Assembly (NCBI GenBank): GCA_028622995.1
Contig: JAJQJQ010000002.1
Location: forward strand, 9,858,001 to 9,922,000
DNA: 64,000 bases
Direction of reading: 5' to 3'
From: Panagrolaimus kolymaensis
Taxonomy: Eukaryota > Nematoda > Chromadorea > Rhabditida > Panagrolaimidae
The translations under genes and the position numbers were made by a program. This document shows, in pieces, positions 10,386 to 21,837 of this stretch. The first letter of the stretch is position 1. Each line of letters opens with the position of its first letter. The notes beneath the pieces were generated by a model, which saw nothing but the letters and a program-made list of their open reading frames with translations, did no database searches and was not told the origin of the DNA.

Positions 10386-12126
10386 ATGCTGAAATGTTTT
10401 GTATTTATTTCAATTTTAATATTTTCTTCTATCATTGTTCTTATTTCTGGAACTAATTGCCCAAATGGAGCAATCCCAGGGTTTACAAGCGGTATTTGTT
10501 GGCTATTAAATAAAAATTCTATGAATTTTAATGATGCTGAAAAATATTGCAAAAGTAATAAAGGCCATCTTGTTAGCATTCATAGTGCCTTTGATAATAG
10601 TTATTTAGTAGGTAAGTATTGTAATAAGTTGACAAGGCCATTGATTGATGATGAATTTTTCAATCAACCAATACTTTTTAAGAGCTAATAATTAAAAATT
10701 TTTTTTGAGATTTTGGCTTAGAAAAATTTGTAAATAAATTAATCGTTTGTTTTATTGCAGATCAAGCATCTAAAGTCTTTAACCAGTCATCCAACATTAA
10801 TTTTTTTATTGGTGGAAATAATTTGAAAAATCATAATCAATGGACATGGGTGGATGGAAGCACCATGGATTACACGGATTGGGATCCTGGTTAGACTATT
10901 TTAGACCGTTATCACAAAATTATTATTACTTTTGAATCTTATTTATTTTTAGCTCAACCAACAAATTTTTCAACTAAAAATTGTATGGCTGTTAGCGTGA
11001 AAACAGGTTTATGGCATACCGCACTTTGTACTTTGCAAGCACCATTTGTGTGTTCATTTCATGATTCAGCTTCATCCACTTTTGAAAATCCTATTTTACC
11101 TTCTGGACCTGATCCATGGGTGCTTAAACATAATGGAACTTATTATTACACCCACACTTCCGCAACTCGAATAGTTATTTATAAAACTAAAGCTATGAGT
11201 GAATTAAGAAATGCTTCACCAGTAACTATATGGTACCCACCTTCCCAAGGATTATGGTCACAACAAATTTGGGCTCCAGAAATTCATTTTTATGATGGAA
11301 AATTTTATGTTTATTTTACTGCTGATGATGGTAATAATGATAATCATCGAGTTTATGTAATTGAAAATGCATCCCCTGATCCTACCATTGGGGCTTGGAC
11401 TTTTAAAGGTATCTAAGAAAATTTATTAAAATTATTGTGTTCAGCAAAAAATATTTACAAAACAATTATTTCACCAAAACAATATTTAATTAATTTTTAT
11501 ATTTAGGTAAAGTAGCTGATACCCAAAATGATCGATGGGCAATTGATTCGGATACTTTTGAATATAATGGCCAAAAATATCTTGTTTGGAGTGGATGGGA
11601 AGCGGCCGAAAATAATGGACAAAATATTTATATTGCAAAACTTTCCAATCCATGGACGGTTGATGGAAATCGAGTTAAAATTGCTCGACCTGAATATGAT
11701 TGGGAAATGAATGGAGCCCCTCCTATAATTAATGAAGGTCCTATCGGGCTTATTTCACCCAAAAATCAACTTTTTATAACTTATTCTGCAAGTGCATGTT
11801 GGTCGGATTACTATACATTGGGATTATTATCGCTTCAAGTAGGTGGAGATCCAATGAATCCTTCACATTGGACTAAAACTGATGCACCCGTATTCACCGA
11901 CACTCCAGCCAATGGAGCGTTTGGTCCAGGACATAATGGATTTTTTAAATCTCTCGATGATTCTGAATATTGGATCATTTATCATGCAAATAATTTAGAG
12001 GGTCAAGGTTGTGGTGATACTAGAAATCCAAGAATGCAAAAGTTCACATGGAATGACGATGACACTCCTAACTTTGGAGATCCTGTGGCTATCAATACTC
12101 CAATTCCAAAACCTTCGGGTGAATAA
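10386..12126 (+). CDS. Secreted C-type lectin domain fused to a GH43 glycosidase
   Basis: Four exons in phase: 10386-10611, 10761-10889, 10953-11408, 11507-12126 (TAA); 476 aa. Residues 1-23 form a signal peptide; about 25-152 are a CTLD (C-LLNKNSMNF, KGHLVSIHSAFDN, WTWVDGSTMDYTDW, closing APFVC at 148-152). From about 162 a GH43 five-bladed-propeller domain follows: GPDPWV with putative base Asp172, WAIDSD with Asp284, and INEGP with putative acid Glu347, so all three catalytic carboxylates are present. The domain boundary lies inside exon 3, so the fusion does not depend on a read-through between exons. GH43 enzymes usually cleave arabinan or xylan side chains. The GH43 part is likely of bacterial or fungal origin but now has a nematode-type intron inside it. 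The lectin could anchor the enzyme to a glycan; this is inference. Neighbours are lectin genes, which may have supplied the CTLD. Confidence 0.88.
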
Positions 12127-15100
12127 TAAAAAATAACGAAATACTTTTTTACAGTACTAAACAAAAGTGATTTTTTCTGTGTTTCGTTAAAACATTTATT
12201 TACAAACAATATAAAAAAAAGAAAGAAATATGCTTTGTAGAAGAAATATAAATTAACATTATATTTTTTTATTTTTTGTGAAATTTGCTTTCAGTATTTG
12301 AGGTTAATTTAAATATTATTATTTTTTTAAATTTATTTTGCTTCCATTTTATATCAGTTTATCGGTACATAAGGTTTAATTCATCGAAGGCAGCGTCATA
12401 ATGACTATCCTGAATAATAAAATATTTTGGATACTTGACAAAAACAAATTTGCATGTCTTGGCTAAAATTAGCCATGATTCATATGAGATAGGAGTTTGG
12501 TTTTTCTTTATGATATAATTCATAATACTAAATGGTAATGAAAAATTTGGATTATAATTTTTAGAAATTTATTATTAACATATTTGCAGGTTCTGGCTAA
12601 AATTAGCCATTTTCCATATGAAACTTCATGACGTAGGGTTTTTCTCTAATCAAAATCTGTGATGAACAAAAAATAAAAAAAAATATAAATTAATAAAAAA
12701 TTCAAAAAAAAAGTTAATCACAAAAGGGAGAGAGAGATGTGAATGACTCAAAAATAAAAATTTAGGTTATTAAATACTTTGTTTTTTGCAAAATATATAT
12801 TTATTTATTGATTTTTATTTTTTCTTTATGAAACAAAGAGTCAGAAGTGAGAAAAAATAGCGAAAGGGTATTTTTATTGCTCTAAATTTATTTTGCTTCC
12901 TTGTTCTATCAGCAAATTTAAAACAAATCGATAGTATTTTTGATTCCTTTGCAAAAAAAGAAGAAAAATAAGGTCGTCCCCAGCAACAGCAACTAAAAAG
13001 CAATATCATCGCAAAGGAGATTCTTTTTTTAGTTAAAAAGAATGCAAACGTCCATGAAAAAAAAAGACGCAGAAAAAATCAATACCGAATTCAACGCGGG
13101 TTTGTTTGACAAATTAAAATTTGCTTTTTCTTTCTCGAATATTTTATTTTTTTGTTTGGCTCCTTTTTTTGAATACAAATTCGGTGGAAAAGTATGTTTT
13201 TGAATGCCATGTGTCCTTTTTCATCTCGATTTAAATTTAAATTAAAAGCGCTTGTACCCAGATTTTCTTAAATCTTTTCTATTATATATAGTTGCACATA
13301 TCGCAAAAACATTCATTTCTTTTGGAGTTTTTGTCACTTCTTATTCTCTTATATACGTTCAATTGACTGCTGTCATCATCGGGGGTTCTAAGTTGTAAAT
13401 CAACAGGGAAAAATCCAATTTCTGCATTATTAAAAACTAATACATCCTTCTTTGCTTCCATCTTTTCCTTTATTATATTTATCAAACTTTTCATCCATCA
13501 TTTTTTCATCTTTGGATTGGATTTCTCTGGCTTTTACCTCCTTGATTGATTCCCAATTTGGATATTTTTCAAAATAAAAATAAAAAAAGCAAAAAAAAAA
13601 AAATAAAATAAAATATTCAAAAAAAACCCGCAAAAAAAAGAGCCAATGAATAAAAAAGTTTGTTTCGTAATTTGGAACCATGGTTTTATTTATTGGATTT
13701 TTTTAAAAACAAAGAGTTATAAGTGCGAAACTTTGTCACAAGGATACTATTATTGCTTGACTCAATCTAAAAAGTTATTGATTTATGAATACTTTTTTAT
13801 GCTTGAAGGGAATGCCTTTAAAAAAATCTATAACTGATGAAGGCTGAATAAGCTTGGAAGTATTTTTCACACTTACAATTTTTTGTCTAATAAAAACAAA
13901 ATAGTTTGTCCTTGCCATTTTTAAATTTGAGTTTTTTTTGCTAAATTTTTTTGTTAGGTTTGTTAGAATATACATATTTTGAATATTTGATTTTTTTTTG
14001 CTTTTTGTTTTTGTATTTTCAAATTAAACTTAAATTTTTTTTTCTGAGAATGAACCAAGAAGCATGTAATCTTGAATTCTAAATGAAATAAAAGAAGCTA
14101 AAGAAAGAAAAGAAAAACTTTTTTGAAACAGACAACATTTTTATATATTGGAAAGAAAAGAGAGAATTTCACGTTAAAGAAACTGAAATTGAATGCAAGA
14201 GACAAAGAAGCACTTAAAAATTAGAAAAAAACTTTTAAAGGAGGAAGATTCTTCATGCAAGTTTTTGTTCTCTTTTTTTTCAGTCATTCAGCTCTTTTTC
14301 ACATGTTCTTGCGTCGTTTTTTTTCCTCATCATTTTTCTGTGTGTGCATTTTAAACCTCCTAAAAGTTAATTGATCAATAAAGTGACCTTTGCAGCAACG
14401 ACGACACTAGGGTTGGTGATGATGTCGCGACCGGTCGCAACCATGAAATTTCCCAAAATTGGTCGCGACCCCAATCCTAGACGACACAAAAAAAGAAGAG
14501 ATGTTTGGAATTTAATTGACAAAAGGCAAAAACAATTTTAAAATTGAAGATGAAATTTTGAATATTTTAATTTTATATATATTTTTTCTTTTTGTTTGAT
14601 AATAATTCACATAATTTAAAAAGTTCATGGAATTTTGTTCTGAAGTGCTTCCATTTAACAAAGCTTTAAAACATGGTCCAATTTTTTTAGCCACCATACC
14701 CTGAAGACAGCTCTCAAATGTATATAATTATTTTCAATATTTTGATGGTTCGTCATGCACCACATCTTCCTCAAAGAGGTATCGACGGTTCGCTACGTTT
14801 CTATCGTGATGCCAGTCTGTTGTTATTTTGCTTCGATTATTTAAATAAAAAGAAAACAAATTAGTGTTGGTTCGATTTCGGTTGATAAATGTCCAAATTA
14901 AAATTTTATTGTTAAAATTGTGAATAATACATACGTATGTTCTTACTTGATTAAATTAAAACCAGTTTTAATATATATTTTTGGCTGAAAAAATATTTTC
15001 TTTCTTTATTTTATTTGCGACGAATCAAAAAAAGTTTCTCGCGCAAACTACAAAAAAAGTGATATCGCCACGTTGTTTTTACTTTTAGTTTTTAAAACTG

Positions 15101-15268
15101 GTTGCAAGAGTTTGAAGAAGAAAAAAACGTCGATTGCAAAAAAAAAAATAAAACGTGGAGAATTTCCTTTGTAGTGATGGTGTATTTTTTCTTCTTATTA
15201 AAAGTTTGAATATTTTGTGTATTTTTTTTCCTTCTTTTTATTTCTTTTAATTTGTTCAATTATTAGCC
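12127..15268. other. Long intergenic region; small repeats, no supported gene
   Basis: Two copies of the 16-bp palindrome TGGCTAAAATTAGCCA lie at 12460 and 12594, each followed by a loosely similar CATATGA stretch. Minus-strand frames at 13282-13494 and 13430-13681 carry hydrophilic, coding-like stretches that overlap in two frames but match nothing I know. A 72-bp hAT-like element is listed separately at 14408. The rest is low-complexity AT-rich DNA. Confidence 0.4.
14408..14479. mobile_element. 72-bp hAT-like miniature element with 8-bp target duplication
   Basis: Begins TAGGGTTGG and ends CCAATCCTA, imperfect inverted ends (one mismatch), with a GC-rich inverted core (GGTCGCGAC). It is flanked by a perfect 8-bp direct repeat, GACGACAC, at 14400-14407 and 14480-14487. 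An 8-bp duplication with TAG-type ends is the mark of hAT transposition. Confidence 0.75.
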
Positions 15269-16218
15269 ATGGCTAATTTTGTTTTAAGTCTAATTTTTAT
15301 TTTATTGGTAGCTTTCGTGTTTTCTGAAAGTGCATGTCCCAGTAATACTACTCCATGGAATTCGCAATGCTTTATGTTTTTCAATGAAACCACTGGGTTT
15401 GCTGATGCTGAATTACGATGCAATCAAACAGGGGGACATTTAGCTTCAATTCATGATGGATTTGCAAATACACTTTTAGCACGTAAACATTTTTTAAATT
15501 TTTTCTTTGAAGTGCATAACTTTTAGAGGAGGCAAGCAAATACTTTCTTGATAGCACTGAAACTGATTTTTGGATTGGAGCAAATTCTCTCATGTTTCAT
15601 GGAAACTGGAGTTGGACCGATGGAACTCCATTTGATTTCAGTGATTGGAATAAAGGCGAACCACAAAATATTAGTGGTTCCAATTGTGCTGCTCAATCAA
15701 TAAATGATGGGTTTTGGAGTGCTGAAGATTGCTTTAAACCTAAACCTTTCGCTTGCGAAGTTCCAGCAACACCAACTTATCCTGATTTTGAAAACTGTAG
15801 CCTTGGATGGTTTTATTTTGAAAAATCTCATTCATGTTATGGGATAAATTTTGATGATTTAGTTGGAGTTAAACAAAATTGGACAGCTGCGCAAAAATAT
15901 TGTGAAAGCGTTGGAGCTCAACTTCCTTCCATTCATAGCTACGAAGAAGATTTATTTTTAAGATGCAAGAATTTAATTATTGAAAAAAAATATTTAAATT
16001 TTTTTACAGATCCTACTACTATCGTTTGGTCTGGCATTTGGATAGGACTTTATTCTACAGATGAGGGAAAAACATGGTTTTGGAGTGATGGTTCACCTAT
16101 AGATTATGATGGCTGGGTGACTAACTATCAACATCAAATACCACATAATGATACAACCGCCGTATATGCTATCATCGGGGCTGGTGGTTATGACAACTCT
16201 CACATAAATGATAATTGA
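15269..16218 (+). CDS. Secreted protein with two C-type lectin domains, 3' end damaged
   Basis: Exons 15269-15482, 15527-15964 and 16010-16218; 286 aa. A signal peptide (MANFVLSLIFILLVAFVFS) is followed by CTLD1 with GGHLASIHDGF, WSWTDGTPFDFSDWNKGEPQN and closing DC-KPFACEV, then CTLD2 with CYGINFDDL, AQLPSIHSYEED, GIWIGLYSTDEGKTW and WSDGSPIDYDGW. The intron at 15965-16009 (45 nt) has a GC donor (GAT|GCAAGA) at the site where the paralogue at 9007 has a GT intron; because 45 is a multiple of three, retention would also keep the frame. The frame ends at TGA 16216-16218, yet the sequence past it continues in the same frame as YAMCKKPAK and then TAA at 16246-16248, the normal CTLD ending. The third conserved Cys of CTLD2 is also absent. 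CTLD2 is therefore probably losing function. Confidence 0.7.
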
Positions 16219-16515
16219 TATGCTATGTGCAAGAAGCCAGCAAAATAATTTTTCAATATGCAAAAAATTAGCTTAAAAAAGTAGAAAAACAAATTATTAA
16301 AGTCTTAAACCATGTTTTCTAAATATTTAATTCAATGATGAATTCTTTAATTTCAAATAAATTTTAATTTATGGATCGAAATGCTGGAAAGTTGCTTTTT
16401 TATTTTGTTATGAGTTTCTCACTATAGGTAATCGATAAAGGTTACGAAAATAAAATAAAGAAAATTAATAAAAATTTCCAAGGATATTGGCTAAGTTCCA
16501 GTTATCCATTCAAGA

Positions 16516-16825
16516 CTTCATTATTTTTTTACCCATAAGGCTGGAAAAGACAACCATCTGTGTGACTACATGTTAATTATTTAAAGAAACAACAAATAGA
16601 AGCTGTCGTTTAACATACTTTAAATATTTTAAATGAAAAGCTATTCAAGCGAATAGAAGCTATTTTCTGGCTTCATTATTTTTTTACCCATAAGGCTGGA
16701 AAAGACAACCATCTGTGTGACTACATGTTAATTATTTAAAGAAACAACAAATAGAAGCTGTCGTTTAACATACTTTAAATATTTTAAATGAAAAGCTATT
16801 CAAGCGAATAGAAGCTATTTTCTGG
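16516..16825. repeat. Perfect 155-bp tandem duplication
   Basis: 16516-16670 and 16671-16825 read the same base for base, including the A/T runs, which points to a very recent event. It lies in the spacer between the lectin gene and the F-box/LRR gene; the rest of 16219-16985 is AT-rich and holds nothing else I recognise. Confidence 0.9.
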
Positions 16826-16985
16826 CAAAATGTAAACTAAGGCCAAAAATTTTATTTCTTTAAACTTTATTTTTTTGTTCTTTTTTTTGGCGGGTTTACG
16901 AATTTTTGATTTAATAAATCATTGTTATTTTTCTCAAAATAAATCTTGTAAAACATCTTATTTGTTAGATTTTTTTCTTAAAGGG

Positions 16986-18964
16986 ATGATGGAAGTTGAT
17001 TCTATTTGTGGAATGGTATTGACTGATCTACCCAATGAAGTCCTCGTAAGTTGGTTATTATCAGTGTTGTTCCTTGTGATTTTTCCCGCCCGTCGCCCGC
17101 TCGCCGCCCGCGGCATTTCCAAAAAGACGCCCGCGTCCGCCCGTGCGCCCGCCAATTTTCTAATTCTCGCCCGTGCCCGCCCGTCGCCCGCAAAATTTTC
17201 AATTTTTTCTATTAAAAATCGAGTTTTTTCGACAAAAAATTTGAATTTTTAAATTTTTTTAAAAAGTTGCCCTCCGCCCGCCCGGCGCCCGCGAATTTAT
17301 CAAAACTCCGCCCGTCGCCCGCCCGCCGCCCGCGGGCGGGCGCTTGCGGGCGGGCGTTTGGCGGGCGAGTAACATCACTGGTTATTATCTTTAATTTGAT
17401 TATTCTCATTCGTATATATTATTTATATACCAAACTTTATACCTCCTTTTTACATGAGGCTTTTGTAGGGAAAAATTATGGATTTTGTCTCTTTCGATGA
17501 TCTCTTCCGCCTTGAACGAGTTAATAAACGAGTTTGTGATGTTGTAATGAATGTTGCATGGCCGAAAATACATACAATAAACCATGAATCAATTATCAAA
17601 TTCACTGATTACCCTATTATTCCTAAAAGTTATATACATATCAAAGAACCCGAACGACATAACCTTAATAATAAATCAGTAAGATTTCAAAGTGAACAAA
17701 AATAAAATGATAAATTTTTCTTAATTTCCCTTTTTTTTAGGTTAAATTGCTTTTATATCGAACAACAAATCTTAAACATCTTGATCTCTCATTTTATTGG
17801 GATAAAATAACTTCTCAAATTATTTCCCATCTTTACAAGAATCCTCAACTTATTTCACTCAATTTATCACGGGTATCATTAACAAATGATAACTTGAAAG
17901 CCATTGCCAATAGTTGCCCAATGCTTGAAAAACTTTATCTACTAAAATGCTTTAAAGCAGAATTTGAAGATGGTTTAAAATTTTTGTTTAATCGATGCCC
18001 AAATATTTCAAATTTGGATCTTGGAAGCAATGATGATCTTCTGGGTGCCTCTTTTGCTTATATTCCAACCAAATTTAAATATATGAATATCTCTGATTGT
18101 AAAAACCTTACTTCTACAGCCATGAATGTTTTGGCGGACCGAGCAACAAATTTGGAAACGCTTATCATTGATAATTTCTCTCCCAAATCCGATGTGAATG
18201 TTTGGCTTCGAAAATTAACAAAATTACGATGCTTGAAATTTGATGGCACTTATAGTGATCGCTGCCCACCTCTAAATTTATCATATTTGAAAGAATTAGA
18301 AATGCTTTCTCTAACTCGAAACTCTTTGGTAACACTCGAAACTTTGGAATCTCTAAAAAAATGTCCAAAGTTGAAAGGTTTTGATTGTGGTTTCTTTAAT
18401 GATCATGGAAATTCTTTGGAAATTTTTAAGCAATACAAAGCATTGAAATATTGTGGATTAAATTTTTGGAATGAAAAAATGAATGATAATTTAGTTGATT
18501 TTGTTCAAACAAGTAAAATTGAAGTAAGTTTTTTTATTAATGGATCAAATAATTTTTTTGACGGCTTTTTTTAGTATTTATCTCTTAATGATTGCAACTT
18601 TCTTTCATACAATCTTTTAAAATTGTTAATTACTGAATGCAATGTAAGTTTATTTTTTTATTTTTATATAAAAAAATATTTACATAAATGAATTTATTTT
18701 TTTCAGTCCCTTTCTGTATTGGAAGTTTTTTGTTCATATCCTGAAGTCATAAATGAAGATTATAACAGAATGTTTGCAAGTATTCTTTCCAAGGAAAATG
18801 AAACTCGTTCAAATCTTCTCAAATTAATTATTCCACAAGACATACAAAAATTTCCCCCACTAAAATTCTGCGAAATTATTCCAGCTAGAGAATATATGTT
18901 ATCCTACCCATCCACCTATCAATTAATTAGCAAAGCAATCGAAGAAAATAAAATTGATTTATAA
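16986..18964 (+). CDS. F-box and leucine-rich-repeat protein
   Basis: Five exons in phase: 16986-17045, 17469-17678, 17741-18523, 18575-18643, 18707-18964 (TAA); 459 aa. The F-box is split by intron 1: LTDLPNEVL in exon 1 and GKIMDFVSFDDLFRL plus V-N-K-R-V-C in exon 2 (residues about 12-46). From about residue 95 come irregular LRRs of the AMN1/FBXL type (LKHLDLS, ISLNLSRVSLTNDNLKAIA, LEKLYLLKC, ISNLDLGSN). Such proteins are substrate receptors of SCF ubiquitin ligases; the target is unknown. Intron 1 holds a hAT-type MITE (17062-17380). A 770-bp piece of exons 3-4 is duplicated at 23741-24510. Confidence 0.82.
17062..17380. mobile_element. hAT-type MITE, 319 bp, GC-rich, in the F-box intron
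   Basis: Ends are CAGTGTTGTT on the left and, reverse-complemented, CAGTGATGTT on the right, with an exact 8-bp target duplication GTTATTAT at 17054-17061 and 17381-17388. The inside is made of CCCGCCCG-like tracts, pairing as a large hairpin near the right end and wholly unlike the surrounding AT-rich DNA. It encodes nothing; long open frames across it are artefacts of the GC repeats. With its duplication it makes up about three quarters of the 423-bp intron. Confidence 0.85.
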
Positions 18965-19839
18965 ATTTATAGAAATTACTTTTCAAAAGATTTTTTTTAG
19001 ATTTAAAAGTTGTATTGATTTTGTATTTTACTTGTTTTATTATTTAAAAATAATAGCGTCCTAAAAATAGAAAAGCCATAAAAATTGTTTAAAAAATAAG
19101 AACTTTGTTATATTTTAAAACTGTTTATTTATTTATTTCAAATGAGTTAAATCTACCATTGTATTGTTTTATTTTTTTAAAAATAAAAATGGTGGTTAAA
19201 AGTGCAAAGAATTGGGTTTTATTCGTTCAAAAAAAATGATGAAAGAAAAAAAAGTTAAAGAAGATAGCACACATATGGACGTTGCAGGATTAAGAAACAA
19301 AACCTTCTTTTTTATCAGTGTTGAGGTTGGGCTAATTACTTGAATTATAATCCCAATTATTTGTCTAATAAAGCAAAAAATAGTTGCGACCACCAATAAA
19401 ATAATTTATCCTTTTCATTTTTTATGGCCACCATCAACTATTCCAATTCTAAATTATTGACAAATGAATGGCATTTTTTGTTTTTATTGATTTTTTTGTA
19501 AAAAGTTTCTTCTTCATATCTTTTATTCCACTTGATTTTGCTTATTTTTTAAACAAACCATTTAGCGGCCCCACTCTTCTCCATTGTTTTTTAAAGGCAT
19601 ATCTTCACACACGAAAAGGTATTCGTTGATGTTCAATAACAACTTCCATATTTATTGCTTTTATTTTGGCTAAAGATATTCTTTAAGCAAACGAAATATT
19701 TTCAAATCCAAACTTTTAACCAATATTTCTGTACTCTTTTTTGGCAAAAAAATTGTTTCTATTGCCAAAGGTTGCAATAATACTTTTTTTGAAAAGCGAA
19801 TATTTTAGTTTAAAGTTTTGAGAATTCAAAATTCAAATA
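18965..19839. other. Intergenic, nothing recognised
   Basis: AT-rich spacer between two F-box-type genes on the same strand. No conserved frame, RNA gene or element seen. Confidence 0.4.
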
Positions 19840-21837
19840 ATGGATATTGATGTAATTCCATTTACCATCAATAATCTTCGAAAACAATATTTTGCTGTTC
19901 CGAAATTACTCCGAAAATATATGATAAAGAATGCCACTGCTAAATTATTTCGAAAATTGTATAAAACTTGTAAATATTTTTATTTAAAATCTCCCTATTT
20001 TATCGTCGATGTGATTGATTTTTATTGGCCAAAAAACATTCCAATACCAGATAAACGTAAAAAAACGAATCTTTATGATGTTAATCGGTTACCCTTTATC
20101 GAGAATATTTGGGTAACAAATTACATTAGTATTAAAGGTACTGAAGAAGTATGTAATGATTTAATTTGTGAAATAGTTCGATGTGATGCTACTCATCTGG
20201 AAGGTAATAGCTCAACTATAACAAAAGATGATTTTGTAAAATTGGCCAATTTTGGAACTATTCAAAATACGTGTTTTTACAAAGTTAAAGTTCTCGATGA
20301 TTACGGCTCGAAGGTACCTATCGAAGATTTACTAACCTTACTTCTTCCTAATGCTTTAGCTATTGAGTGAGTTTTATTACATAACTAATTTTTTTATATA
20401 TGCGTTTATTCTTTAGAATGGATAATTGTCACGTCACTCCGAAAACAATCGATAAATTGCTTAGAGTTAAACAAAAATGGAAGTTGAATAAGTTTTGTCT
20501 TCGGGGATTGGATGCAGAAATTAATATGGATCAATTCTTCGAATTTATTAAAGTAAGTTTATTAACATTTCTGTACCAAAAGCTTTTTCAATTTTTTAGC
20601 GCCGTTGTATATCTAATGCAGAAATAGATATTCGATTCAACTATGAAAATAGTTATAAATTTTCATTAAACTTTACTGAAACTATTAATTCTAAAATTGA
20701 TGAAGAAGAAAAAGTAGACGAACCAGTTGCGAAAAGAAGAAAGCTTGAAAATGATCCAACAGCAAAATATGCTTTGTGTAAGGGCTATATTTCTATATTT
20801 ACTTATTAAAAGTAAATACAAAAATTACTTTTTTTAGATGTGGAAAATTTAAAAGCAAAAAGATTTCCCTTGAAACCGATTGGTTCGATCGCATACCAAA
20901 ATTTTGGAGTTCGGCAACCTATTCTTAATTATATTATTAAATATGCAAATGCAAGAGTTATGTTAAAGCTTCAAAAAACCTGTAAATTACTTTATACATA
21001 TAAGCCTTTATTTATTGTGGATTTAATTCAATGGAATTTTTCTTCTAATCCCCATGTTCTAAAATTTGAGCTTAATCAAAACGAAGAAGATGTGTTAGAA
21101 GTTTATAGTTTTAATCAAATAAAAAATATTAGAAATATTTGGATTACTGATTCGCTAATTTTATTCAACCACGAAGATAATCCAATAAGTGAAATTATTC
21201 CACGGATAGCAAAATGTGATGCTGAGACTTTTTGGTTAACAGATGTTAATATTTCGCTAAACGAATTTAATATTCTTACCGAATCTGGAAATGTTATCGA
21301 TTGGAATACTGAACGTTGTCATATTCTCGATGATGAAGGATATCTTGTTTCCGCGGGATATATAATTTCGAAACTTCCAAAAGCATGGCAAATTACGTAA
21401 GTTGAAGATTTTTCTTATTCCTATAATCCAAAAATTTATTTTTAGAATCTACCCTTGCAATTTTAACGATGATACTGAACAAGAGCTTGAAGCCCTTCCA
21501 ACAAATAATATAATCGAAAAACTCCATTTATTAGATATTGATAGCCTCGTTGGTTCGGAAATCTTTTTTAAATTTATTCGAGTAAGTAGTCGTTGTTTTC
21601 AGTCCCACCAAATTTTGAATGATTTACGCCCAAAGTTTTTTTTAGAAAGTAGTTTCCCCAGAATACTCTGAAATTAGATTAGTTTTTGATGAGGATGAAA
21701 TTGAAGATGAAGACGATATCGAAGAATTTAAAACAGATATTCAAATGTATTTAGAATCATGGGATGAAGATGAAGCTATACCCTCATTGAAATTTGTTAC
21801 ATGGGATGAATGGATTAAAGAAATGGGTTATGATTGA
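19840..21837 (+). CDS. F-box-like nematode protein made of two tandem units
   Basis: Six exons in phase: 19840-20366, 20417-20552, 20600-20777, 20838-21396, 21446-21581, 21646-21837 (TGA); 575 aa. Each half has a unit with the pattern VPKLLRKYMIKNATAKLFRKL-KTCKYFYLKSP (first) and RQPILNYIIKYANARVMLKL-KTCKLLYTYKP (second), followed by a divergent region and a 136-nt exon in the same phase. The second half has no ATG of its own near its start (its frame enters through the splice at 20838), so I read one protein with an internal duplication, not two genes. The unit resembles the F-box-like leader of a nematode family also seen at 34356-36687; a role in ubiquitin ligases is inference. A basic stretch, AKRRKLEND, in the linker may be a nuclear signal. 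Confidence 0.68.

Noticed and set aside
13282..13681. Two overlapping minus-strand frames with hydrophilic, coding-like text
   Set aside because: No start, splice partner or family could be recognised; left as unexplained.
16216..16218. TGA as a possible selenocysteine codon near the end of the two-CTLD gene
   Set aside because: It does not sit at either conserved Cys position of the domain, and no SECIS-like element was identified; a nonsense change is simpler.
16875..17500. Several open frames rich in Arg, Ala and Pro across the GC-rich tract
   Set aside because: They come from CCCGCCCG repeats of the hAT MITE, which is bounded by an exact target duplication and lies in an intron.
20840..21400. 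The second half of the 19840 gene as a separate gene
   Set aside because: Its only local starts are not ATG, and the frame enters in phase through the acceptor at 20837, so a single gene is simpler.
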